Positions 1-5,113 of a stretch of 5,402 nt of DNA are shown here, one piece after another. Within the stretch, counting starts at the first letter, position 1, and every line of letters begins with the position of its first letter. Below the pieces are notes generated by a model that saw nothing but the letters and a program-made list of their open reading frames with translations, ran no database searches and was not told the DNA's origin. The position numbers and the translations under genes are program-made. This DNA is from an uncultured Collinsella sp. (GTDB lineage: Bacteria > Actinomycetota > Coriobacteriia > Coriobacteriales > Coriobacteriaceae): positions 1-5,402 of the forward strand of contig CAJJYO010000120.1 of NCBI GenBank assembly GCA_905197385.1, read 5' to 3'.

Positions 1-230
1 ATAGGGAAGAGCGGCCCCATGTTGAGATAGATGCCGCCGCCGCCGGCAACGAGCGCTTCGCCCTCGTCGGGCAGATAGACCATGGCGGCCGATCCGCCCA
101 CGGCGAGCTGTGCGTTGGCGACAAAGTCAATCGTCACCGTGTTGGTGATGGAGCCGGCCATCGGATTGGTGGCGCGAATTTCCTCTACGGCCTTGACCAT
201 ATGTTGCTTAAGCTGTTCCGAATCAATCAC
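1..230 (-). CDS. thiM: Hydroxyethylthiazole kinase ThiM, N-terminal part (cut by window edge)
   Basis: ThiM phosphorylates 4-methyl-5-(2-hydroxyethyl)thiazole with ATP, a cytoplasmic salvage step that feeds thiamine phosphate synthase. Only the first 76 codons are here; the rest lies beyond base 1. The translation contains the family's N-terminal signature: S27-I-T-N30-T-V, then D35-F-V-A-N39, then L42-A-V-G-G-S-A-A-M50, followed by a Gly-rich turn (63-66) and the I-Y-L-N-M-G strand (67-72). Most ThiM proteins have a Pro after the Ser of the G-x-S-P-x-M stretch; here it is Ala48. I chose the GTG at 230-228 because AAGGAGG (245-239) sits 8 bases upstream, and the nearer ATG (237-235) and GTG (235-233) run into stops after a few codons. 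The TPP riboswitch and terminator directly upstream support the assignment independently. The rest of a thiamine operon probably follows to the left, but that is not visible. Confidence 0.93.
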   Translation of the reverse strand, partial: MIDSEQLKQHMVKAVEEIRATNPMAGSITNTVTIDFVANAQLAVGGSAAMVYLPDEGEALVAGGGGIYLNMGPLFP

Positions 231-238
231 TGCACATG

Positions 239-245
239 CCTCCTT
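239..245 (-). promoter_or_regulatory. Ribosome binding site of thiM
   Basis: On the minus strand AAGGAGG is a full-strength Shine-Dalgarno sequence 8 bases before the GTG start at 230. It decides the start codon. It lies just after the riboswitch terminator and is not part of that hairpin, which favours control by transcription termination over masking of the ribosome site. Confidence 0.85.
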
Positions 246-252
246 GGCATAG

Positions 253-282
253 AAAAGGGGCGCTGTGCATAGACAGCGCCCC
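253..282 (-). terminator. Intrinsic terminator in the thiM leader (riboswitch expression platform)
   Basis: Read on the minus strand, GGGGCGCTGT (282-273) pairs perfectly with ACAGCGCCCC (266-257) around a 6-base loop, and TTTT (256-253) follows. This is a classic Rho-independent terminator, although the U-run is short. It lies between the TPP aptamer and the thiM start, so it is most likely the off-state of the riboswitch. I did not identify a clear antiterminator by eye. Confidence 0.88.
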
Positions 283-290
283 TGTAAAGG

Positions 291-388
291 CGGCATGCTC
301 CCTACGCCAGCATTAACTGACAGGTTCAAAGGATTGGGCCCCATGCCCTCTCAGCCTTGTGGTTTGCACCGCCGGCACTCCCGCATCG
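291..388 (-). promoter_or_regulatory. TPP riboswitch (THI element)
   Basis: The minus strand shows the conserved blocks of the thiamine pyrophosphate aptamer in the right order. These are GCGGGAGTGCC (near 384-374), GGCTGAGAG (356-348) for the pyrimidine-binding arm, TTTGAACCTG (about 329-320), and GGCGTAGGGAG (308-298) for the pyrophosphate arm. A short closing stem P1 can form between ATGC (386-383) and GCAT (298-295). The aptamer is followed by an intrinsic terminator and then thiM. By established knowledge of this RNA class, TPP binding should favour the terminator and so lower thiM expression when thiamine is abundant. The outer ends are approximate; the core is certain. Confidence 0.96.
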
Positions 389-403
389 AATCTGTTGTTC
401 CCT

Positions 404-409
404 ATACTA
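404..409 (-). promoter_or_regulatory. Candidate -10 box for the riboswitch-thiM transcript
   Basis: TAGTAT (409-404 on the minus strand, within TAGTATAGG) resembles the -10 consensus. It would start transcription near 397, just upstream of the TPP aptamer, which is the expected arrangement. At 17 bases' spacing there is no convincing -35 box, so the promoter may be weak or need an activator. Confidence 0.5.
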
Positions 410-413
410 GCGC

Positions 414-448
414 ACCTGCCAAAAAGGGGCAGGTTTATTTTGGCAGGT
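414..448. repeat. 11-bp perfect inverted repeat between the divergent promoters (possible operator)
   Basis: ACCTGCCAAAA (414-424) and TTTTGGCAGGT (438-448) are exact inverted repeats separated by 13 bases. A further GGCAGGT copy lies inside the spacer (428-434), so ACCTGCC at 414-420 could pair with either right-hand copy, and the two right-hand copies form a direct repeat 14 bases apart. The repeat lies exactly between the outward-facing -10 boxes of thiM and the phosphatase operon, so it is well placed to be a regulator-binding site shared by both. As RNA the inner pair followed by TTATTTT also looks like a weak terminator, but no rightward gene ends upstream of it in this window. The protein that might bind is unknown. 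Confidence 0.6.
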
Positions 449-451
449 CGT

Positions 452-457
452 TACAAT
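452..457 (+). promoter_or_regulatory. Candidate -10 box for the HAD phosphatase-LysR operon
   Basis: TACAAT (in TACAATAGG) matches five of six -10 consensus bases and would start transcription near 464, giving a leader of about 20 bases before the ATG at 486. The -35 region at normal spacing (about 429-434) falls inside the inverted repeat and does not match TTGACA well. Confidence 0.5.
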
Positions 458-485
458 AGGTAGGACCGATACGAATGGGGGCCTT

Positions 486-1394
486 ATGATTAAACTTGTG
501 CTGACCGATATGGACGATACACTGATTCCAGCCGGGCATGACGGCGCCAGCGACTACGCCATTGAGGGTGTTCATGCCATGCAGGCGGCGGGTCTGCACT
601 TTGGGCCGGTTTCGGGTCGTCAGCCGTCCGCGATGGGCTGGATGTTCAAAAACCGTTCCGAGTGTTTTTCGACCGGTGCGTTCTGTAACGGCCAGGTGAT
701 GTTTGTCGACGGCGAAGTAGTCGCTTCGCGCGCAATCGACAACGATGCTCTGATGCGTTTGGCTGACTATCTGGAGCAAGAGACCGACGATACATTTCTA
801 AAAGTCTACAGCCTGGGCGATGACTTTTGGGGCAACGATGCCTATTGCGTGACGAGCAATCCCGAGCGTGTGCGTCGCGCTATGGAGTCGGGCGGCAATG
901 CGTGGCTCAAAGGCGAAGAGGCCCCGTGTCGTCCCGTCGTCGATGGCGCGCCGGTGTTTAAGGCGAATATCTGGAGTGCCCGTTCGCGTGAGGAGCTCGC
1001 GGAGCTACGCGAGCGCGTTGCCGTTGAGGTGCCGGAACTCTCGCTTGTGTTTCCCAACAACCGAGTGCGCCTGTTCGACATCCTTCCGGATGGTTGGGAC
1101 AAGGGCTGCGCTGCGCTGGAGCTGGCGCGCGCCTTGGGCCTGACGCCCGACGAGGTGGCCGTATTTGGCGATTCCGATAACGATCTGCCCATGATCGATG
1201 CCGTTCCCAACTCCGTTGCAGTCGCCAATGCCAATGAGGCCGTCACGGCTGCCGCGCGCTGGCATATCGGCGCCGCGGCAGATGATGCGGTCGCCGGGGC
1301 TCTGCATCAGATTGCCGCCTGCGCCGCGACGGGGGAGATGCCGCCGTTTATGCGTCAGGAGGGTGCAGCCGACGCGAATTTCGCGAACAGCTAA
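486..1394 (+). CDS. Cof-type HAD-IIB family phosphatase
   Basis: This is a cytoplasmic haloacid-dehalogenase-superfamily hydrolase, 302 residues, a usual length for the Cof/YidA group; these remove phosphate from sugar phosphates, nucleotides or cofactor precursors using Mg2+. All four HAD motifs are present. Motif I is D8-M-D10-D-T (nucleophile D8, acid/base D10); motif II is S43 in P-V-S-G-R-Q; motif III is K206 in G-W-D-K-G; motif IV is G-D229-S-D-N-D233 (metal binding). The stretch between motifs II and III (about 65-195) fits the C2-type substrate cap of the IIB subclass, which decides specificity. The start has only a G-rich stretch (477-481) four bases upstream, a weak ribosome site, but motif I begins at residue 8, so the start cannot lie much further in. 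The LysR gene follows after 10 bases, so they are likely co-transcribed. The true substrate cannot be read from sequence. Confidence 0.92.
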   Translation: MIKLVLTDMDDTLIPAGHDGASDYAIEGVHAMQAAGLHFGPVSGRQPSAMGWMFKNRSECFSTGAFCNGQVMFVDGEVVASRAIDNDALMRLADYLEQETDDTFLKVYSLGDDFWGNDAYCVTSNPERVRRAMESGGNAWLKGEEAPCRPVVDGAPVFKANIWSARSREELAELRERVAVEVPELSLVFPNNRVRLFDILPDGWDKGCAALELARALGLTPDEVAVFGDSDNDLPMIDAVPNSVAVANANEAVTAAARWHIGAAADDAVAGALHQIAACAATGEMPPFMRQEGAADANFANS

Positions 1395-1398
1395 GGAG
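1393..1398 (+). promoter_or_regulatory. Ribosome binding site of the LysR gene, overlapping the phosphatase stop
   Basis: AAGGAG begins within the TAA stop (1392-1394) of the phosphatase and lies 6 bases before the ATG at 1405. It fixes the regulator's start at 1405, although the same frame is open upstream to 1198. The overlap suggests translational coupling of the two genes. Confidence 0.85.
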
Positions 1399-1404
1399 AC
1401 AGCC

Positions 1405-2301
1405 ATGAAGCTCCAGCAGCTCAGATATGTCGTCAAAGTTGCCGAATGCGGCAGCATTACCGAGGCCTCGCGCCGTCTCTTTGTGTCGCAGCCTTCGATT
1501 ACCGCGTCGATTCGCGATCTCGAAAACGAGATGGGTGTGCACATCTTTGAGCGCACCAACAAGGGCGTCATTGTGTCCGAGGAAGGCGAGACCTTCTTGG
1601 GCTATGCGCGCCAGGTACTCGACCAGGCCGACCTGCTCGAGGGCAAGTACAAGGGCGCATCCGAGCAGGTGCCGCACTTTAGTGTGAGCTGCCAGCATTA
1701 TTCCTTTGCCGTCAACGCGTTTGTCGACGTGATCCGCGAGTTCGATGCCGCGCGTTACGACTTCACCCTGCGCGAGGAGCAGACTCACGAGATTATCGAG
1801 GATGTCGCGCATATGAAAAGCGAACTGGGCATCCTGTACTTATCCGAGCATAACCGCGAGGTCATCGAGCGCATGCTGGTGGCCAACGAGCTCGTGTTCG
1901 AAGGACTCTTCTGCGCCACGCCGCATGTCTTCGTCTGCGCCGACCATCCGCTGGCGGACCGCTCCAGCGTGACGCTCGAGGACCTGGAAGACTACCCGTT
2001 CCTGTCCTACGAGCAGGGCAGCTACAACTCGTTTTACTATTCCGAGGAGCTGACCTCGACGTTCGAGCGTCGCAAAAATATCCGCGTGCGCGACCGTGCG
2101 ACGTTGTTCAATTTGGCCATGGGCCTCAACGGCTACACGGTATGCTCGGGCGTGATCAGCCACGAGCTCAACGGCCCCGGCATTATCTCGATTCCGCTCG
2201 ACGTGGACGAGTACATGGAGATTGGCATCATCACGCGCAAGAACACGACGCTTACGCGCTACGGTCGGGCCTATATCGACGCGATTCGTCAGCATATCTA
2301 G
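1405..2301 (+). CDS. LysR-type transcriptional regulator
   Basis: This is a DNA-binding regulator of 298 residues, the normal length for the LysR family, which act as tetramers and usually respond to a small molecule from the pathway they control. The N-terminal winged helix-turn-helix is clear: residues 18-37 (ITEASRRLFVSQPSITASIR) hold the helix-turn-helix with the typical S-Q-P-S recognition helix, and the wing includes I-F-E-R-T (47-51). A linker helix (about 60-90) leads to the substrate-binding-protein-like effector domain (about 91-295). It is the second gene of an operon with the HAD phosphatase, while the next gene, a MetE-like methionine synthase, has its own promoter region carrying a LysR-type palindrome (2348-2370). 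This makes the methionine gene the likely target. The effector is unknown; a methionine-pathway metabolite such as homocysteine is plausible by analogy with MetR. The binding site does not match the MetR consensus, so I do not call it MetR. Confidence 0.93.
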   Translation: MKLQQLRYVVKVAECGSITEASRRLFVSQPSITASIRDLENEMGVHIFERTNKGVIVSEEGETFLGYARQVLDQADLLEGKYKGASEQVPHFSVSCQHYSFAVNAFVDVIREFDAARYDFTLREEQTHEIIEDVAHMKSELGILYLSEHNREVIERMLVANELVFEGLFCATPHVFVCADHPLADRSSVTLEDLEDYPFLSYEQGSYNSFYYSEELTSTFERRKNIRVRDRATLFNLAMGLNGYTVCSGVISHELNGPGIISIPLDVDEYMEIGIITRKNTTLTRYGRAYIDAIRQHI

Positions 2302-2347
2302 GCTGCTGTGCTCCGCACGGTTCAAGTCTCTTTATGACAGTCCAGAC

Positions 2348-2370
2348 TGATATAGGAAACATCTATATCA
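2348..2370. promoter_or_regulatory. Predicted LysR-type regulator binding site
   Basis: TGATATAG (2348-2355) and CTATATCA (2363-2370) form a perfect 8-bp inverted repeat with a 7-base spacer. Its inner part, ATAG-N7-CTAT, satisfies the LysR-family T-N11-A rule (T2353, A2365). It lies 46 bases after the stop codon of a LysR gene and directly upstream of, or overlapping, the -35 region of the promoter for the MetE-like gene. That position fits control by the neighbouring LysR protein; whether it activates or represses cannot be told. Confidence 0.65.
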
Positions 2371-2373
2371 AAC

Positions 2374-2390
2374 TGTTATAAACGTATATT
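2374..2390 (+). promoter_or_regulatory. Promoter of the MetE-like gene (extended -10, with a second -10-like box)
   Basis: TGTTATAAA (2374-2382) is an extended -10 element, with TATAAA at 2377-2382. A second box, TATATT, lies at 2385-2390. Neither has a good -35 box at 17 bases; that space is taken by the LysR-type palindrome, as is usual for regulator-dependent promoters. Transcription would begin around 2389-2397, giving a leader of roughly 60-70 bases. Confidence 0.55.
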
Positions 2391-2402
2391 TTACGATGGT
2401 CA

Positions 2403-2416
2403 TATGAGCGCTCATA
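2403..2416. repeat. 14-bp perfect palindrome in the leader of the MetE-like gene
   Basis: TATGAGCGCTCATA is a perfect palindrome without a spacer, just downstream of the predicted transcription start. With no loop it is a poor RNA hairpin but a good site for a symmetric dimeric DNA-binding protein, which here would act as a roadblock repressor. It does not resemble the LysR-type site upstream, so a second regulator is possible. Chance occurrence cannot be excluded from one sequence. Confidence 0.45.
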
Positions 2417-2442
2417 CTCTGTCCCAGTAAAGCAACCAATGC

Positions 2443-2450
2443 AAAGGGAG
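2443..2450 (+). promoter_or_regulatory. Ribosome binding site of the MetE-like gene
   Basis: AAAGGGAG lies 6 bases before the ATG at 2457. An in-frame ATG at 2439 would place this sequence inside the coding region, so 2457 is the better start. Confidence 0.8.
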
Positions 2451-2456
2451 ATATCT

Positions 2457-3590
2457 ATGAGCACTTCGATTCAACCGAACGCGCCGTTTCGCGCCGATAT
2501 CGTCGGCAGCTTTCTTCGTCCGCAGGCTGTAAAGGACGCCCGTGCCGCCTATGTCGCGGGTAAACTCGACGCTTCCGGCCTTAAGGCCGTCGAGGACGAT
2601 GCCATTCGCGATTTGGTGGCCAAGCAGAAGGCCGCCGGCCTGCAGGTGATCACCGATGGCGAGTTCCGCCGCAGCTACTGGCACCTCGATTTTATGTGGG
2701 GCCTTAACGGCATTGAGCGCCGCACCTCACGCACGGGTTATATGTTCCATGACGAGGAGACGACGGCCGACACCGCCGTGGTTACCGGTCCCATTAGCGG
2801 CGAGAACCACCCGTTCGTCGAGCATTTTAAGTTCGTCAAGGCGCTTGAGGAGGAGGGCCAGGTCGCACGCCAGACCATTCCGGCGCCGATCCAGACGTTC
2901 TCTGAGGTCACGCTCGATCGCTGCGATGGCCAGCAGGAGAGCCTGCGCGCTGTCTATAAGACCGATGAGGAACTTGCCGACGCCATTGCAGCCGCTTATC
3001 GCACGGTGATCGCCGACCTGTACGCAGCAGGCTGCCGCAACATCCAGTTTGATGACTGCACCTGGGGCATCTACTGCGATACCGATTTTGTCGCCAAAAC
3101 CGGCATGAGCCCGGTCGACCTGCAAAAGGTAAGCGAGCTGGGCGTGGCGCTCAACAACGCCGCCATCGAGGGCAAGCCCGACGATTTGGTCATCAACACG
3201 CACGTGTGCCGCGGCAACTACCACTCCACCTACGCTTTTGAAGGCGGCTACGACCCTATCGCTCCGTATCTGTTCGCACATGAGGATGTCGATGCGTTCT
3301 ATCTGGAGTTCGACACGCCGCGCGCCGGTGGTTTTGAGCCGCTTAAGTACGTTGCCCCCGGCAAGAAGGTGGTGCTGGGACTGGTCACTACAAAGGCAGC
3401 TGAGCTTGAGGACGAGGACGTTATCGTCGAACGTATCCACGAGGCCGCAAAGTACGTGCCGCTCGAGAACCTGTACCTGTCGCCCCAGTGCGGCTTTGCC
3501 AGCTGCGAGATTGGCAACAAGCTGACCGAGGACGAACAGTGGGCAAAGATCGCGCTGGTCAAGCGCATTGCCGAGCGCGTTTGGAAGTAA
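2457..3590 (+). CDS. MetE-like cobalamin-independent methionine synthase family protein, single catalytic domain (YxjG/YxjH-like)
   Basis: This cytoplasmic protein of 377 residues belongs to the zinc-dependent MetE/UROD-like family that transfers a methyl group to homocysteine to make methionine. Full MetE has about 750 residues in two barrels; this one matches only the catalytic C-terminal barrel and resembles the short Bacillus YxjG/YxjH proteins in length and in its start (F-R-A-D-I-V-G-S-F-L-R-P, 11-22). The expected zinc ligands are all present: H249 and C251 (N-T-H-V-C-R-G), E284 (F-Y-L-E-F-D) and C345 (S-P-Q-C-G-F). T-D-G-E-F (67-71) and Q-F-D-D (197-200) match substrate-binding stretches of MetE. 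Because the N-terminal barrel is absent, the methyl donor may not be methyl-tetrahydropteroyl-triglutamate; other donors, such as a corrinoid protein or a methylated thiol, are possible. Databases often name such proteins 5-methyltetrahydropteroyltriglutamate-homocysteine methyltransferase. The gene is probably under the upstream LysR regulator. An ATG at 2439 would add six residues but overlaps the ribosome site. Confidence 0.9.
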   Translation: MSTSIQPNAPFRADIVGSFLRPQAVKDARAAYVAGKLDASGLKAVEDDAIRDLVAKQKAAGLQVITDGEFRRSYWHLDFMWGLNGIERRTSRTGYMFHDEETTADTAVVTGPISGENHPFVEHFKFVKALEEEGQVARQTIPAPIQTFSEVTLDRCDGQQESLRAVYKTDEELADAIAAAYRTVIADLYAAGCRNIQFDDCTWGIYCDTDFVAKTGMSPVDLQKVSELGVALNNAAIEGKPDDLVINTHVCRGNYHSTYAFEGGYDPIAPYLFAHEDVDAFYLEFDTPRAGGFEPLKYVAPGKKVVLGLVTTKAAELEDEDVIVERIHEAAKYVPLENLYLSPQCGFASCEIGNKLTEDEQWAKIALVKRIAERVWK

Positions 3591-3637
3591 CGCTACCGCT
3601 TGCAGGTGACGGCGCGTGCGAGGCATTGCGTATCGCG

Positions 3638-3643
3638 TACAAT
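3638..3643 (+). promoter_or_regulatory. Candidate -10 box of the uracil permease gene
   Basis: TACAAT matches five of six -10 bases and would start transcription near 3650, about 65 bases before the permease ATG. No good -35 box is seen. In the leader, CGTATCG (3653-3659) can pair with CGATATG (3675-3681) with one G-U pair, a weak hairpin without a known regulatory family. No clear terminator for the MetE-like gene lies in this 123-base gap, so read-through is also possible. Confidence 0.35.
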
Positions 3644-3701
3644 GGTCCGGATCGTATCGTTCGGGCAGGTTATCCGATATGCCTGATCGCCCTTCCATCA
3701 T

Positions 3702-3708
3702 GAAAGGA
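3702..3708 (+). promoter_or_regulatory. Ribosome binding site of the uracil permease gene
   Basis: GAAAGGA lies 5 bases before the ATG at 3714, and no better in-frame start is visible upstream. Confidence 0.8.
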
Positions 3709-3713
3709 CTTCC

Positions 3714-5048
3714 ATGTCCCAATCCTCGACGCCCGCCGTCACCGATGCCATCTACGATGCATCATCGCTCGGCCGCCCGCGCATGTTCGTGTTGGGTTTG
3801 CAACACATGTTTGCGATGTTCGGAGCCACGGTGCTCGTGCCCGTGCTCACCGGCCTTTCCGTTTCGGCGACGCTTCTGTTCGCCGGCATCGGCACGCTGC
3901 TGTTTCATTTTCTATCGCGTGGTAAGGTGCCCGCGTTTCTGGGCTCGTCGTTTGCCTTTATCGCGGGTTATGCCGCCATTGCACCCAACGGCGAGGCCGA
4001 GCTTTTACCCTACGCTTGCCTGGGCGTTGCCTGCGCCGGCCTGCTCTATCCGGCGCTGGCGGCGCTGTTCCGCACATTTGGCGCCAAACGTGTCATGCGC
4101 TTCTTTCCGCCGGTGGTGACCGGCCCCATCGTCATTTCCATCGGCCTGATCCTAGCGAGCTCTGCCATTGCCAACTGTCAGACCAACTGGCTTGTCGCCG
4201 TTATCGCTGTGGCCGTGATCATCATCTGCAACATCTGGGGCCGCGGCATGGTTAAGATCGTGCCGATTCTGCTGGGCGTCGTGGTGAGCTATGCCGTTGC
4301 GGCCGCGTTGGGCGAGGTTGACTTCTCTGGCGTCGCAGCCGCCCCCTGGGTTGGCTTGCCCGTCGTGTGGGACAACACCGTGTTTGCGCTCTTTGGACCG
4401 CAGTTCGATAGCGGTCTTGCCACGACGGCCATCATCACCATCATGCCGCTGGCCTTTGCAACTATGATCGAGCATATCGGCGATATCTCCGCCATCGGCT
4501 CCACCTGTGAACGCAACTATATCGCCGATCCCGGTCTGCACCGTACCCTGCTCGGCGATGGCCTGGCGACCATCTTGGCATCGCTCTTTGCCGCTCCCGC
4601 CAATACGACGTATGGCGAGAACACCGGCGTGCTTGCCCTGACGCGCGTGTTCGACCCGCGCGTGATTCGCATTGCCGCGTGCTGTGCCATCGTGCTTTCG
4701 TTCTGCCCCAAGTTTGCTGCCGTGATCGCTGCCATGCCGGCGTGTGTAATCGGCGGCGTGTCGCTCGTGCTCTACGGTATGATCAGTGCCGTGGGCGTTC
4801 GCAACCTTATCGAAAACCAGGTTGATTTCCAGAACAACCGCAATGTGCTGGTTGCGGCTCTGGTGCTCGTACTTTCGCTCGGCATTGCCTACAGTACCGC
4901 CGGGGCCATCGTGCTGGAGCTGGGCGGCGTGACGATTTCGCTTTCGGGCCTTGCCGTGGGCTCTCTGGTGGGCATTGTGCTCAACGCCATCCTGCCCGGT
5001 AATGACTTTGAGTTCGATACTTCCGAGTTTGAGGAGACTACTGAATAG
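3714..5048 (+). CDS. uraA: Uracil permease, NCS2 (nucleobase:cation symporter-2) family
   Basis: This inner-membrane protein of 444 residues imports a nucleobase, most likely uracil, with protons. NCS2 proteins have 14 membrane segments in two inverted repeats; many strongly hydrophobic stretches are seen from about residue 24 to 425, with charged tails at both ends (the C-terminus is very acidic). Family motifs are clear: L-G-L-Q-H-M-F-A-M-F-G-A-T (27-39), V-P-A-F-L-G-S-S-F-A-F-I (72-83) for the segment-3 half-helix, I-E253-H-I-G-D257 in segment 8 and Y-G-E302-N-T-G in segment 10. E253 and E302 line up with the uracil-binding Glu241 and Glu290 of E. coli UraA, both with an offset of 12. With the same offset UraA His245 becomes Asp257. 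The conserved Glu in segment 10 favours uracil over purines. It is probably a single-gene unit, ending at a strong terminator. No PyrR- or purine-type regulatory element is recognisable upstream. Confidence 0.93.
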   Translation: MSQSSTPAVTDAIYDASSLGRPRMFVLGLQHMFAMFGATVLVPVLTGLSVSATLLFAGIGTLLFHFLSRGKVPAFLGSSFAFIAGYAAIAPNGEAELLPYACLGVACAGLLYPALAALFRTFGAKRVMRFFPPVVTGPIVISIGLILASSAIANCQTNWLVAVIAVAVIIICNIWGRGMVKIVPILLGVVVSYAVAAALGEVDFSGVAAAPWVGLPVVWDNTVFALFGPQFDSGLATTAIITIMPLAFATMIEHIGDISAIGSTCERNYIADPGLHRTLLGDGLATILASLFAAPANTTYGENTGVLALTRVFDPRVIRIAACCAIVLSFCPKFAAVIAAMPACVIGGVSLVLYGMISAVGVRNLIENQVDFQNNRNVLVAALVLVLSLGIAYSTAGAIVLELGGVTISLSGLAVGSLVGIVLNAILPGNDFEFDTSEFEETTE

Positions 5049-5065
5049 TAGCTGCGTTCAGCCAA

Positions 5066-5113
5066 ATTAAAAATGGCGTCCATGCGTATGTACGCGTGGA
5101 CGCCATTTTTAAT
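5066..5113. terminator. Bidirectional intrinsic terminator between convergent genes
   Basis: ATTAAAAATGGCGTCCA (5066-5082) and TGGACGCCATTTTTAAT (5097-5113) are perfect 17-bp inverted repeats. The inner bases extend the stem by about five pairs, one of them G-U, leaving a loop of about four bases. The A-run on the left and T-run on the right give a U-tract in either direction, so it can end the rightward permease transcript and the leftward esterase transcript. Confidence 0.93.

Noticed and set aside
414..440. Plus-strand terminator from ACCTGCC/GGCAGGT followed by TTATTTT
   Set aside because: No plus-strand transcript is expected to end here, since the gene to the left is on the minus strand. 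The larger 11-bp repeat and flanking -10 boxes fit an operator or promoter better.
265..459. A 64-codon plus-strand open frame upstream of the phosphatase
   Set aside because: It lies across the riboswitch and divergent promoter, has no ribosome site, and its translation resembles no known protein.
842..1246. Long open frames on the opposite strand of the phosphatase, LysR and MetE-like genes (for example 842-1246, 1840-2325, 2727-3722)
   Set aside because: They are antisense to genes with clear family motifs, have no ribosome sites, and show low-complexity Arg/Ser/Ala-rich or Leu/Val-rich translations typical of shadow frames in GC-rich DNA.
2303..2335. Possible terminator after the LysR gene (GTGC-TCC-GCAC followed by a T-rich stretch)
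   Set aside because: The stem is only four pairs and the T-rich stretch is distant and interrupted, so it is too weak to call.
2404..2430. An eight-codon upstream ORF (ATG to TAA, peptide MSAHTLSQ) in the leader of the MetE-like gene
   Set aside because: No Shine-Dalgarno sequence precedes it, it has no methionine run or other attenuator feature, and its ATG is explained by the palindrome at 2403-2416.
2439..2456. Upstream ATG at 2439 as start of the MetE-like protein
   Set aside because: It would put the strong ribosome site inside the coding region and has no ribosome site of its own.
3664..3670. GGCAGGT upstream of the uracil permease, resembling the divergent-promoter repeat
   Set aside because: It is a single half-site; the related hexamer GCAGGT occurs several times in the window, including inside genes, so chance is enough to explain it.
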